Assembly: GCF_004354085.1 (NCBI RefSeq)
Contig: NZ_SMSE01000002.1
Span: 62,001 to 126,000 of the forward strand
Origin: Seongchinamella unica
GTDB taxonomy: Bacteria > Pseudomonadota > Gammaproteobacteria > Pseudomonadales > Halieaceae
Reading direction: 5' to 3'
DNA: 64,000 nucleotides
This document shows positions 40,842 through 50,265 of this stretch, one piece after another; position 1 is the stretch's first letter; each line of letters begins with the position of its first letter. The position numbers and the translations under genes are program-made. Below the pieces are notes generated by a model. It saw only the letters and a program-made list of their open reading frames with translations, did not search any database and was not told the DNA's origin.

Positions 40842-43800
40842 ATGATGCGCGCAGGTAGCACTGGAATTGCAATTGTTATGGCCATTGGATTGGCCATGCC
40901 CCGGGTTACTCACGCCCAGGTTCCCCCCGGCACCAACCAACAGCGGCTGGCAGAGCTGCAACAGGCCCTGAAAGCAAAGGGGGTAGCGGAGAAAGCTGCT
41001 GCCCGCCGTTGGGCCAGCCAGCACGCCATCCCCCTGCGTCGAGAACTCCCCAACGGCAGAACCCTGGAACTGCAGCGAATGGGGCCTCGGGGTCCGGTCT
41101 TTTACATCACCCACAATGTCGATGCGGCGGACTCAATTTCAACCGACGAACTGTGGCCCGGCGGCGGCCTCGGCCTGAGTCTGGCGGGTCAGGGCCTTAC
41201 CCTGGGTGAATGGGACAGTGGTCGGGTTCTGCTGGAACACCCCGATCTCTATGATCGCGCCACCCAGATGGATGAGAATGACGATCCGGCCCCGGTCCAC
41301 AGTGACCACGCCACCCATGTCGCGGGCACGCTCATCGGCAACGGGGGCAGCCAGTATCCGCAGGCCAGAGGCATGGCTGCGGGCGCCTATTTGCAGGCCT
41401 GGGACTGGAACAAGGACCGGGAAGAGATGTCGGCCGCAGCGGCCGGGCTGCTGGTATCAAACCACTCCTACAGCATTGCCGCCGGCTGGATTCCCTATGG
41501 CCAGGCGGAACCGGACAACTGGTGGTGGATCGGTGGCGACGGTGACGAGGACCCCAATTTTGGCTACTACGATGAAGAGGCCCGGGAATTGGACCAGATT
41601 GCCAATGCCGCGCCTTACTACCTGATGGTGAAAGCCGCGGGTAATGATCGTTGGGACATCGGCCCCGAAGCGGGTGAAACCTACACTATCGTCGACCAGG
41701 ACGGGATCAGCCAGGGAACCTCCACCCAGCAGCGGCCCGCGGACTGTGGCCAGACCGGATACGATTGCCTGCCCGGCGCGGTTGTGGCTAAAAACATACT
41801 CACCGTCGGGGCGGTGAACGATGTCAACGGCGGTTACCTGCCGCTGCAGGGGCCGGGCTCGGTACAAATGACCGGCTTCAGCAGCTATGGTCCCACCGAT
41901 GACGGACGCATCAAGCCCGACCTGGTGGCGAACGGCTGGCTGCTGCTGTCCACCTGGGGCGCCCCCAACTACTTTGCGGTGATCGCCGGAACCTCAATGG
42001 CCGCGCCCAGCGTGAGCGGCTCCCTGCTGCTGTTGCAGGAACACTACGAAGACCTGCACGGCAGTGGCAATTTCATGCGCGCAGCCACCCTCAAGGCACT
42101 GGCGATCCACACCGCCGATGAAACCGGACTGGCGGACGGCCCGGATTATGAGTATGGCTGGGGATTGATGAATACGACGAAAGCCGCGCAACTGATCACA
42201 GCGGACGGTAACGGAGACCACCAGATCGTTGAGGGCACAAGGCTCGACCCGTCTGCACCTGACGCTGTGGGATTCAGCGTGACTGAAGAGGGCGCGCGGG
42301 TGCGGGCAACCCTGGTGTGGAACGACCCCGCCGGTACGCCGCCGCCGGCCGCGCTGGACCCGACGGAATCCATGCTGGTCAACGACCTGGACCTGCGTGT
42401 CGTCGGTAACGGCAACACGCACCAGCCCTGGGTATTAAACCCCCTGTCGCCGGCTGCGGCGGCCACTCGCGGTGACAACACCCGTGACAATGTGGAAATG
42501 GTGGAGTTTGTCGCCAGTGCCGGCAACTATTCGGCACAGGTGAGTCACAAAAACAATCTCCAGGGCGGCAGCCAGAACTACTCATTGATCATCTCTGTGC
42601 GGCCACCGGCGCCGGTCTCGTCAGGACTGATCATTGACGAACACTTCGATGCCGGCGTGCAGCCTGCGGGCTGGACCCTGGATACCCAGATGGGGGTGCC
42701 CTGGACATTTCACCTCGACGGCAGTGGCGACTTCGCTAACCAGACCGGGGGTAGTGGCGGTTTTGCCATGATGTACAACAACGGCACCAACAACAGCATC
42801 AGTTCGCTGGTGCTGCCACCGCTGGACCTTAGCGAGAGTGAGTCGGTGACGCTTCGGTTCAGGAGCTACTACTCTTTCACCGATGGGCTGGAGGCGATCA
42901 GCGTCTATACCAGTGCAGATGGCGGCGCGAACTGGAGTCACGCCCAGAGCTTCAGTACGTCCAACCATTTTCCTAGCAGCTACGTACTCGACCTGAGTAA
43001 CAAGGTTGCCGGCGAGGCTGACGCACGGATCAGGTTCCATTTCACCAGCAACTGGAACAACAATGTCGGTTGGAACTGGCAGGTAGACGACGTGGAAGTC
43101 GAGGTCTTCGGCGGCGGCAGTGTCGGTGGCGGGCCACCGCCACCCCTCGAATTGCCGGGCCAGGCCGATATGCCAAGCCCAATTAGCGGAGCCACCGACA
43201 TCGGCACCTCGCCCACTCTCGCCTGGATCTCGGCCCCGACAGCCGACAGCCACAATGTGTATTTTGGCACCAGCCTGGACCTGCAGAACCCGGACTTCCG
43301 CGGCAACCAGGCCGGCACCCAGTTCAGCCCGGGTATCCTCGCCAACAATACCACCTATTTCTGGCGGGTGGATGAGGTCAACCAGGCCGGTACCACGGCC
43401 GGTGTGGTGTGGAACTTCACCACCGAGCCGGGGGATCCGCCGCCACCGGGGCCGATTACGCTGCATGTGGCCGACCTGGAAATGAGCGCCGAACCCCTGG
43501 CGCGCAATCGCTGGCAGGCGAATGTCCGTGTGCGGGTGCTGGATGATGAAGGTACGCCTGTCGCTGCCGCGACGGTAACGGGCCAGTGGAGTGACGGCGC
43601 CAACGGCAGTGATAGCCAGGCCACAGACAGTCTCGGCTGGGCGAGTTTCGGCAAGAGCAACCTGAAATCGGCAGTGGGCAGTGTGACTTTCTCGATAGCC
43701 GATATCACCCACGCGAGCCTCACTTATGCGCCCGGCAACAACGCGGATGCCGACGGGGACAGCAACGGCAGTACGATACTGGTGCCGAAGGACGCGCCGC

Positions 43801-44399
43801 CACCGCCTGCCAATGCGCCGCCCGTTATCAGCATGCTGTCGCCGGTTGAGGGGCAGCAGTTCGCGGCTGGCGCCGAGGTGGCGCTCTCTGCCAATGCTGA
43901 TGACGCCGAAGATGGGGACCTCGATGCGGCTATCAGCTGGACCTCCGGCGGCCAGATTCTCGCCACCGGGCCGACAGGGTCACACCCGTTCGACGAGGGT
44001 GTGCATACAGTGACCGCGTCGGTCACCGACAGCGGGGGTGACAGTGCCAGCCAGAGCGTGACCATTACCGTGGGCAATCCCACGGTAGCCAGCGGCGTGG
44101 TGGTGGACCAGTTGCAGGACCTGAGCATGGGCGGAGCGCGGCGCTGGACGGCAGTTGTGGGTATCACCGTGCGCGATGACCTGGGCAACGCCGTTGCCGG
44201 CGCCACCGTATCCGGAGACTGGAGTGCGGGGGCCAAGGGAGGCGGCAGCTGTGTGACGGGTCCGGCGGGTCAGTGTGAGATCAGCAAGGGCAACAAGGAC
44301 AGTGTGGCCAGCGTGGTGTTCACGGTCACCGGTATCGCCGCCAGCGGCCTGAGCTATGCCGGCGGCGGGCCAGCTTCGATTGAACTGGTGCAACCCTGA
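40842..44399 (+). CDS. large secreted subtilisin-like (S8) protease with Ig-like modules
   Basis: 1185 residues. A Sec signal (1 to about 25, ending THA) is followed by an S8 catalytic domain with D125 (LGEWDSGRV), H156 (SDHATHVAGT) and S385 (GTSMAAPSVSG), the Kp43-like layout. Around 600-760 lies a beta-sandwich (jelly-roll-like) with VDDVEVEVFG, then a fibronectin III-like module to about 870. Two homologous Ig-like domains follow, at about 873-965 and 1085-1180, separated by a PKD/Ig-like domain. Both hold VRDDxG.PVAGATV.G.WS. No LPxTG or PEP-CTERM signal is seen, so type II secretion is likely. The gene is monocistronic and convergent with the next one. Confidence 0.9.
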   Translation: MMRAGSTGIAIVMAIGLAMPRVTHAQVPPGTNQQRLAELQQALKAKGVAEKAAARRWASQHAIPLRRELPNGRTLELQRMGPRGPVFYITHNVDAADSISTDELWPGGGLGLSLAGQGLTLGEWDSGRVLLEHPDLYDRATQMDENDDPAPVHSDHATHVAGTLIGNGGSQYPQARGMAAGAYLQAWDWNKDREEMSAAAAGLLVSNHSYSIAAGWIPYGQAEPDNWWWIGGDGDEDPNFGYYDEEARELDQIANAAPYYLMVKAAGNDRWDIGPEAGETYTIVDQDGISQGTSTQQRPADCGQTGYDCLPGAVVAKNILTVGAVNDVNGGYLPLQGPGSVQMTGFSSYGPTDDGRIKPDLVANGWLLLSTWGAPNYFAVIAGTSMAAPSVSGSLLLLQEHYEDLHGSGNFMRAATLKALAIHTADETGLADGPDYEYGWGLMNTTKAAQLITADGNGDHQIVEGTRLDPSAPDAVGFSVTEEGARVRATLVWNDPAGTPPPAALDPTESMLVNDLDLRVVGNGNTHQPWVLNPLSPAAAATRGDNTRDNVEMVEFVASAGNYSAQVSHKNNLQGGSQNYSLIISVRPPAPVSSGLIIDEHFDAGVQPAGWTLDTQMGVPWTFHLDGSGDFANQTGGSGGFAMMYNNGTNNSISSLVLPPLDLSESESVTLRFRSYYSFTDGLEAISVYTSADGGANWSHAQSFSTSNHFPSSYVLDLSNKVAGEADARIRFHFTSNWNNNVGWNWQVDDVEVEVFGGGSVGGGPPPPLELPGQADMPSPISGATDIGTSPTLAWISAPTADSHNVYFGTSLDLQNPDFRGNQAGTQFSPGILANNTTYFWRVDEVNQAGTTAGVVWNFTTEPGDPPPPGPITLHVADLEMSAEPLARNRWQANVRVRVLDDEGTPVAAATVTGQWSDGANGSDSQATDSLGWASFGKSNLKSAVGSVTFSIADITHASLTYAPGNNADADGDSNGSTILVPKDAPPPPANAPPVISMLSPVEGQQFAAGAEVALSANADDAEDGDLDAAISWTSGGQILATGPTGSHPFDEGVHTVTASVTDSGGDSASQSVTITVGNPTVASGVVVDQLQDLSMGGARRWTAVVGITVRDDLGNAVAGATVSGDWSAGAKGGGSCVTGPAGQCEISKGNKDSVASVVFTVTGIAASGLSYAGGGPASIELVQP

Positions 44400-44407
44400 A
44401 GTCTTCT

Positions 44408-44425
44408 AACCGCGCAGTCGCGGTT
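44408..44425. terminator. hairpin between convergent genes
   Basis: AACCGCG-CAGT-CGCGGTT is a perfect 7-bp stem with a 4-base loop at 44408-44425, filling the 25-bp gap between the protease stop (44399) and the AbgT stop (44425). No T tract follows on either strand, so it may work as a two-way pause or terminator-like structure. Confidence 0.45.
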
Positions 44426-45954
44426 CAGTAGCTGTAACTGGCCTGCAGGCCAAGGGGAATGCCCAGCCCCCAGTAAGCGAGCAGGAACAGTGTCCACAAG
44501 CCGAGGAAGGTCAGGGAGTAGGGCAGCATCATTGCCGTGACGGTACCGATGCCGGTAGTTTTGATATAGCGCTGGCAGTACACCACCACCAGGGGAAAGT
44601 AGGGCATGAGCGGGGTGATGATATTGGTGGTGGAGTCGCCCACCCGGTAAGCCGCCTGGCTGAGGTCCGGAGAGATGCCCAGTTCCATCAGCATGGGCAC
44701 GAAGATCGGTGCCAGCAGGGCCCACTTGGCCGACGCTGAACCCACGAAAAGGTTCAGCAGGCCGGTAAGCAGGATGATGCCGACAATGGTCAGGGCACTG
44801 GGCAAACCAGCCGCTTTCAGCGCCGCCGCGCCCTTCAGCGCCAGCAGCACGCCGAGATTGGACTGGGAAAACGCAAAAATAAACTGGGCGATGAAGAACA
44901 TGATCACCAGGTAGTACGCCATGCTCTGCATGGACTTGCTCATGCCATCGATGATGTCCTTTGCACTGTGCACCGTACCTGCCACGTAGCCATAGACCAC
45001 ACCCGGCAGCAGAAACAAAACGAAAATAAGCGGCACGATAGAACCCATCAGTGGCGCCCCCAACTCGGTGAGTGAGCCGCCCTGGCCACGCCAGGGTGAG
45101 GTCTCTGGCCAGGCGCTGGCCGCCAGCAGGGCAATGGCAATCAGCATGGCAATGAGGGCGGCGCGCAGTCCGCGTGTTTCGTTCTCGGCCAGGCTGTCCA
45201 TGCCGGGCAGGTTTTGCAGGTCGGGGTCGAGCGGTGCGGACTGCAGCCGTGGTTCAACCAGTTTGTCGGTCACAAACCAGCCCGCCAGTATGATCAGGAT
45301 TGAGGACGTGGCGGTGAAGAAATAGTTGTTCAGCGGGTTCAGGGTCACGTCGGGATCCATGATCTGCGCCCCGGACTGGGAGATGCCCTGCAACATCGGG
45401 TCGATGGCCGAGGGCACAAAATTGGCAGAAAATCCTCCCGAAACGCCGGCAAAGGCGGCGGCGATGCCCGCCAGGGGATGGCGCCCTGCCGCGTAGAAAA
45501 TCACCCCGCCCAGCGGTATGACCAGGACATAGCCCGCATCCGCCGCGGTGTGGCTGACAATACCCACCAGTATCAGCATGGGCGTGAGTAACCAGCGGGC
45601 GGTTACGCCGAGCATGGCGCGCAGGCCGGAGTTAATGAATCCGGTATGTTCGGCAACCCCGATGCCCAGCATGGCCACCAGTACCACGCCGATGGGGTGG
45701 AAATGGGCGAAGGTTTTGACCATGGAGGAGAAGAACAACACCATGGATTCGCCCGAGAGCTGGTTCACGACTGCTAGTGGTTCGCCGGTGCGTGGATCGT
45801 TAACGCCCCAGTCGCCATAGGACAGTAGCCAGGAGAGAATCCAGACTACAAACAGCAGGGCAATGAACAGCAGGGTGGGATCGGGAAGTTTATTGCCCAC
45901 CCTTTCCACGGTGGCGAGAGCGCGTTGGCCAAAGCCGGCCTGCTGCTGTGACAT
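44425..45954 (-). CDS. abgT: AbgT-family transporter
   Basis: 509 residues, about 11-13 membrane helices. Family features are VGNKLPDPTLLFIALLF, then HFHPIGVVLVAMLGIGVAEHTG, then PLGGVIFYAAGRHPLAGIAAAFAGVSGGFSANF and DSTTNIITPLMPYFP. AbgT imports p-aminobenzoyl-glutamate, whereas MtrF-like members export sulfonamides; the two cannot be told apart from this sequence. It is placed in the inner membrane and uses the proton motive force. The DUF3833 lipoprotein gene ends 90 bp upstream on the same strand; no aminobenzoyl-glutamate hydrolase genes (abgA/abgB) are present. Confidence 0.9.
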   Translation of the reverse strand: MSQQQAGFGQRALATVERVGNKLPDPTLLFIALLFVVWILSWLLSYGDWGVNDPRTGEPLAVVNQLSGESMVLFFSSMVKTFAHFHPIGVVLVAMLGIGVAEHTGFINSGLRAMLGVTARWLLTPMLILVGIVSHTAADAGYVLVIPLGGVIFYAAGRHPLAGIAAAFAGVSGGFSANFVPSAIDPMLQGISQSGAQIMDPDVTLNPLNNYFFTATSSILIILAGWFVTDKLVEPRLQSAPLDPDLQNLPGMDSLAENETRGLRAALIAMLIAIALLAASAWPETSPWRGQGGSLTELGAPLMGSIVPLIFVLFLLPGVVYGYVAGTVHSAKDIIDGMSKSMQSMAYYLVIMFFIAQFIFAFSQSNLGVLLALKGAAALKAAGLPSALTIVGIILLTGLLNLFVGSASAKWALLAPIFVPMLMELGISPDLSQAAYRVGDSTTNIITPLMPYFPLVVVYCQRYIKTTGIGTVTAMMLPYSLTFLGLWTLFLLAYWGLGIPLGLQASYSY

Positions 45955-46044
45955 GGTTGACCCCTGTTGATTCAGTGAAAGGGCGCCGGCTGGCGTTCAG
46001 GGGCAGTGTAAAGGTCTCGTGAATCGGGGACAATGCAGGTGAGG

Positions 46045-46590
46045 CTAGTTCACGGCCGTGGCCGCTGGCTCACGCTTGATGACCAGCAGCAATTCGCCCA
46101 CCTGGAAGCCGAATTTGGTCAGTCTGGATTCGTTGATCAGGAGGTCCGGGGTGAGCAGGTACATGCGGTCGTCGACGCGCACTTCCAGTGTGTCGCCGCG
46201 GTAGGGCACCTGCAGCACGTAGTCGAGAAAAATACTGTTGCCCGACTGTCGCAGTATGCCGTCGCCGGTGACATCTCCGGCGGTCCCCAGGTAACTGCCG
46301 TCCGGCTGGGGGGTGAGTTTCCAGATCCGTTTTTGGACTTCGCCGTCGTTGAACAGGAAGTCCTCATCCAGCGTCCCGACACCATTTTCCCAGCGGGCGT
46401 CGATGCTCGCGCTGAAGGTACGGATAACCCTGCCAGCGCGATCTTTGACCACCCCGTGAGCGGTCAGGGGACCGTTGAAGAACTGTTCGACCCTGAGTTC
46501 GGGTTCCATCCCGGCATAGTCGGTGACCTGGACCTGGGTACAGGCCGAAAGGGCCAGCAGGCCGGCGGTGAAGAGCAGTGTGCGAATCAT
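46045..46590 (-). CDS. DUF3833 lipoprotein
   Basis: 181 residues from ATG 46590, which begins a lipoprotein signal MIRTLLFTAGLLALSAC; a longer reading adds 23 residues without a role. The lipobox is LSAC with Cys17. The mature part has DUF3833 patterns: EPELRVEQFFNGPLTAHGVVKDRAGRVIRTF and GTLDEDFLFNDGEVQKRIWKL with later DYVLQVPYRGDTLEVRVDDRMYLL. It is a beta-rich periplasmic lipoprotein of unknown function often found in marine Gammaproteobacteria. The gene is 90 bp upstream of abgT and 93 bp from the divergent cupin gene. Confidence 0.85.
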   Translation of the reverse strand: MIRTLLFTAGLLALSACTQVQVTDYAGMEPELRVEQFFNGPLTAHGVVKDRAGRVIRTFSASIDARWENGVGTLDEDFLFNDGEVQKRIWKLTPQPDGSYLGTAGDVTGDGILRQSGNSIFLDYVLQVPYRGDTLEVRVDDRMYLLTPDLLINESRLTKFGFQVGELLLVIKREPAATAVN

Positions 46591-46683
46591 TCCGAATCTC
46601 CTGTTTGTATTGCTTACGGAATACAGACAAAATCCGATCAGTGCAGCCTGGCGTAGCAATCCGGTGAGCCCCTGGAGTCAACG

Positions 46684-47343
46684 ATGCTGAATATGGATTT
46701 TGCCCAGCGGGTGGTCATCGACACCACCCGTCTGGAATGGCAACCGAGCCCCCGGGCTGGCGTATGGCGCAAGCCACTGGCGCGGGAAGAGGTGGAGCGT
46801 GGTCACGCCACCAGCGTGGTGCGGTACGACCCTGGCTCGCGCTTCCATGCCCATGATCATCCCCGGGGGGAGGAGATCCTGGTGCTGGAGGGCACGTTTT
46901 CGGATGAAACCGGGGACTATCCGGCGGGTACCTATTTCCGTAATCCGCAAGGTTTTCGCCACGCACCGTTCAGCGAGGAAGGGTGCGTCATTCTGGTCAA
47001 GCTGCACCAGTTCCAGGACGGTGACCGCGAGCACGTGGTGGTCGACAGCACCAGCGCCGAATGGCGTCCGGGGCTCGGCAGGCTGCAGGTCTTGCCCCTG
47101 CACGAGTACCAGGGGGAGTCCACCGCCCTGGTGCGGTGGCCCGCCGGCGAGCAGTTTCAGCGTCACAGCCACTTTGGCGGCGAGGAAATTTTTGTGATCA
47201 GCGGCGAATTGCGCGACGAGCACGGCATTTATCCGGCGGGAAGCTGGCTGCGCAGTCCTCACCTCAGCGAGCACACCCCCTGGGTGGACGAGGAAAGCCT
47301 GATCTGGGTGAAGGTCGGCCACCTGCACCCGGAGGCGGGATAG
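46684..47343 (+). CDS. double-cupin protein, ChrR-like
   Basis: 219 residues with two tandem cupin barrels. The first has RFHAHDHPRGEEILVLEGTFSDE and FRNPQGFRHAPFSEEGC, which fit the two metal-binding cupin motifs (GxxxxxHxHxxxE and GxxxxPxGxxH). The second has QFQRHSHFGGEEIFVISGELRDE with RSPHLSEHTPW. Such proteins resemble the C-terminal metal-binding domain of anti-sigma factor ChrR or stand-alone dioxygenase-like cupins. No sigma factor gene is nearby, so a ChrR role is not supported. It starts 93 bp from the divergent DUF3833 lipoprotein. Confidence 0.85.
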   Translation: MLNMDFAQRVVIDTTRLEWQPSPRAGVWRKPLAREEVERGHATSVVRYDPGSRFHAHDHPRGEEILVLEGTFSDETGDYPAGTYFRNPQGFRHAPFSEEGCVILVKLHQFQDGDREHVVVDSTSAEWRPGLGRLQVLPLHEYQGESTALVRWPAGEQFQRHSHFGGEEIFVISGELRDEHGIYPAGSWLRSPHLSEHTPWVDEESLIWVKVGHLHPEAG

Positions 47344-47425
47344 GCTTCACTCGCCGGCTCCCCTGGCATACCCTGTGGGTATCAGACTGACATCAATATT
47401 CCACTTTCAGACGCGGACCCCCACC

Positions 47426-48160
47426 ATGCCCCCTGTCGAGCCCATACTGCTGACCACTGTCTACATTTCCACCCTGAAATCCGAGACGCTGTTGAGCAGC
47501 GCGTCGGGTTTTTTCTTTCGTCGCGATGAGCGCCTGTTCCTGGTCACCAACCGTCATGTGTTGCTGGACGAGGCATCGGACCACCGCCCGGACCGTATCC
47601 TGATCCGGGTCTTTACCGATGAAGAAAATCTAGCCACCACGGCGGAATTTTCGATTCCCCTGTACCAGGACGGACAGGCGCACTGGCTGCAGGCCCAGGA
47701 TGCGTCGGGAACCATTGATGTGGTGGCCATCGAACTGGAACAGGGAGCGCTGCCCCAAAGCATGGTGTATCAGGCATTTTCCCCTGACAGCCTGGTAAGC
47801 CCGGAGACGGTGGTGGAAGTGGGCACATCGCTGATGGTCCTGGGTTTTCCCCTGGGCTTCTCCGATACCCTGCACAACCTGCCGGTAGTGCGGCAGGCAG
47901 GACTGGCGTCCCAGTTCGGTCTCCGCTTTCAGGGCATCGGCTATTTCCTCACCGACGCCCGCACTCACCGGGGTATTAGTGGCGGGCCGGTAGTTTTGCG
48001 TGTGCCCGACGGTATTCGCTCCCAGCCGGAGTTTCACTGGCGTCTGCTGGGCATCCACTCCGCCCGCCTGGATGTCGGTTCCAGGGATCTGTCACAGGAC
48101 GAGGCATTGGGCCTCAATACGGCCTGGTACGCGGACGTGTTGCTGGCATTGACCGAATAG
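47426..48160 (+). CDS. trypsin-like serine protease
   Basis: 244 residues from ATG 47426; an upstream in-frame start would add 17 residues with no signal. The catalytic triad of the chymotrypsin fold is visible: His44 (VTNRHVLL), Asp98 (GTIDVVAIEL) and Ser185 (HRGISGGPVV). The signature VLGFPLGFSD is the usual region preceding the Ser loop. No signal peptide or PDZ domain appears, so it is likely cytoplasmic, and in this it differs from HtrA/DegP proteins. Some such proteases occur beside defence or stress modules; nothing of that kind is visible here. It starts 82 bp after the cupin gene. Confidence 0.8.
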   Translation: MPPVEPILLTTVYISTLKSETLLSSASGFFFRRDERLFLVTNRHVLLDEASDHRPDRILIRVFTDEENLATTAEFSIPLYQDGQAHWLQAQDASGTIDVVAIELEQGALPQSMVYQAFSPDSLVSPETVVEVGTSLMVLGFPLGFSDTLHNLPVVRQAGLASQFGLRFQGIGYFLTDARTHRGISGGPVVLRVPDGIRSQPEFHWRLLGIHSARLDVGSRDLSQDEALGLNTAWYADVLLALTE

Positions 48161-48231
48161 GACGATATGCCGGCCTGCCACAGAGCAGGGTCAGTAAGGA
48201 GCGGATGTTCCTGAGCCGGTAGCGCCTTTTG

Positions 48232-50046
48232 TCAGAGTGCACTCAATGCCAGGGCGTCCGTGTCACCCAGCCATGCCTGGCGGAACAGTGTGTCGGCATA
48301 TCCGGCAGCGGCCTTGTTGCCCAGCGCCGCCTCGGCCTCGCGCAACCCATACAACGCCCAGGCATTATTGGGCGCATCAACCAGGGAGCGGATGAAGACG
48401 GCCTCAGCCCGGTGTGCCTGGCCATCCATTAACAGGACGGCTCCCAGCATCTGTCGGACCGGGAAATACCAGAAGGCGGGTTCAGAGTAGAACATCTGAT
48501 CCTGCTGTGCGGTGGCGTTTTCCAGTCGCTGCAGGGCTGAATCGAGCGCACCGTTGCCGATATCCACCCGCGCGCGCACCACTTCGGCGGCAATCTGGGC
48601 GAGGGTCGGTGCCGGCAGGCCATTGGCATCGAGGTCTTGCATCAGCGGGTGATCGGCCAGCGCCTCCGCCGCCTCGGCTTCCCGCAGGGCGGCGCTGGAG
48701 TCTCCCTGCCGGGCCAGGGCCTCACCCCGGGCGTAATGCCACATCGCCTGCAGGTAGGGGAATTCTGCCCCGGGATCAACAAGCCCCATCACCGTGTCGT
48801 GAGCGCCGAACTGGACCCAGGCGAAGTAGGGCGCCACCTTGATGGCCTGCACCCAGGGTGCAAGCCTGACCATTTCTGCGGGCATCCTCTGGTCCAGTTT
48901 TTCTGCCAGTGGCAGCGCGGCCGCCGCGTCCCCCGCCATCTGCGCCGAGGTGAGCGCGGAATGGACGTTGTGGGTGTAGTAGCCGTATTCATAGAGTGCG
49001 CTGGCCTGGGATTCGGCAAAGTAGGCCTCGTTGGCTTCCATGGCCGCGACGTTGACCCGATAGGCGTCGATATAGCGCCCCACCCGGTGGAAGGTGTGGG
49101 ACGGCATGTGCACCAGGTGGCCCGCCGCAGGCGCCAGAGCGCTCAGCCGTTCGGCGCCTGCTTCAGCCCGGTAGGGGTCATTCGATGCCTCGGTGACATG
49201 GATGTAGAGATGGATAGCCGCGGGGTGCTCGGAATCCCGTGCCAGTACTGTCTCCAGCAGCGCCAGGATCTCGGCGGTACGCCCCTTGGGGGTGCGGTTA
49301 TCCGCCTGCCAGTAATCCCAGGGCTGGGCGTCCATCATCGCCTCCGCGGCGAGGGCCAGGATGTTGTTGTCTTCAGGGTAGGCGGCGGCAACCTGTTGCA
49401 TGGCCTTGGCATAGGCGTTGTCATACTGGGCGCGAAGGCTTAAATCCTCACTGCCATAGCGTGACACCAGTGCCTGGATGAGCGCCTGCTCCTTGTCAGA
49501 GACGCCAGCCATCAGCGATGCGGCCCTGCGTGCGGCGGCGTAGGCCAGCGGCGCAGCGTCAGCGTCCATGGGGGCATTGATATTGGGTCCAAGGGCCAGC
49601 GCCTCGCCCCAAAAGCACATGGCGCATTGGGGGTCCAGTTGTTGCGCCCAGCGGAAAGAGCGTATGGCCTCAAGGTGATTGAAGTCGTTGGCAATCCGCA
49701 TACCCTGGTTGAAGTAGGCCTGGACCTGCGGGTCATCGGTGGTAATCGTGAAATCGAATGAGCCCAGGCCCTGCCATAACGGGGGAGCACTGCGCGCCAG
49801 CTCTTCTGCGCTCGCTTCCGCGGCGTGAAGCCGGGCGAAGCGCAGGAATGGAGCACGCCTGGCGGCATAGCCGTCGCTGGTGGAACTGCTGCACAGCTGC
49901 CTGCCGATCTCGACAGGATTGAGCAGTGCCTTGAGATACCCGGCATCGTCGTTGCCAGGTACATTCGGTTGGCGAATCTCCAGCACCAGGCCGCCCATCA
50001 GCGTGGCGGCACCAAGTGCGGTTACCAGCGTTGCTGCAGTTTTCAT
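48232..50046 (-). CDS. exported TPR-like protein with His-rich conserved core
   Basis: 604 residues. A Sec-type signal or anchor (1-22) is followed by a helical-repeat protein, with TPR-like units such as NQGMRIANDFNHLEAIRSFRWAQQLDPQCAMCFWGEALAL in part and ENATAQQDQMFYSEPAFWYFPVRQML near the end. A Cys pair CAMC and histidines in AIHLYIHVTEAS and AAGHLVHMPSHTFHRVGRYIDA could bind metal or haem; these patterns recur in TPR proteins annotated as hypothetical across marine bacteria. Function is unknown. The start has a purine-rich site on the minus strand. The trypsin-like gene converges with it at 72 bp. Confidence 0.8.
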   Translation of the reverse strand: MKTAATLVTALGAATLMGGLVLEIRQPNVPGNDDAGYLKALLNPVEIGRQLCSSSTSDGYAARRAPFLRFARLHAAEASAEELARSAPPLWQGLGSFDFTITTDDPQVQAYFNQGMRIANDFNHLEAIRSFRWAQQLDPQCAMCFWGEALALGPNINAPMDADAAPLAYAAARRAASLMAGVSDKEQALIQALVSRYGSEDLSLRAQYDNAYAKAMQQVAAAYPEDNNILALAAEAMMDAQPWDYWQADNRTPKGRTAEILALLETVLARDSEHPAAIHLYIHVTEASNDPYRAEAGAERLSALAPAAGHLVHMPSHTFHRVGRYIDAYRVNVAAMEANEAYFAESQASALYEYGYYTHNVHSALTSAQMAGDAAAALPLAEKLDQRMPAEMVRLAPWVQAIKVAPYFAWVQFGAHDTVMGLVDPGAEFPYLQAMWHYARGEALARQGDSSAALREAEAAEALADHPLMQDLDANGLPAPTLAQIAAEVVRARVDIGNGALDSALQRLENATAQQDQMFYSEPAFWYFPVRQMLGAVLLMDGQAHRAEAVFIRSLVDAPNNAWALYGLREAEAALGNKAAAGYADTLFRQAWLGDTDALALSAL

Positions 50047-50265
50047 CGGTCTTACCCTCCGGTCTGAAACACCGCGGCGCCAGGGCAGCGGATTTCAGGC
50101 GAACAAAAAAATAATAAAACTCCCGGCGGGTCCTCACCATGATCCGCCGGTGTGGTTTCAGACAGTATAGAAGACCGGTTGGCCTGCGCCAGTCGGCAGC
50201 GGGTTCAACCCGGGTGCATCCGGGGGCTGCAGCGGCACCCTCCGCAGCGCCCAACGGAAAGGTCG

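Noticed and set aside
42621-43712. 363-codon minus-strand frame within the subtilase C-terminal region
   Set aside because: The plus strand codes duplicated Ig-like domains; the reverse reading has no family pattern or ribosome site.
46684-47343. Double cupin as an anti-sigma factor (ChrR)
   Set aside because: The zinc-binding anti-sigma N-terminal domain is missing and no ECF sigma gene is adjacent.
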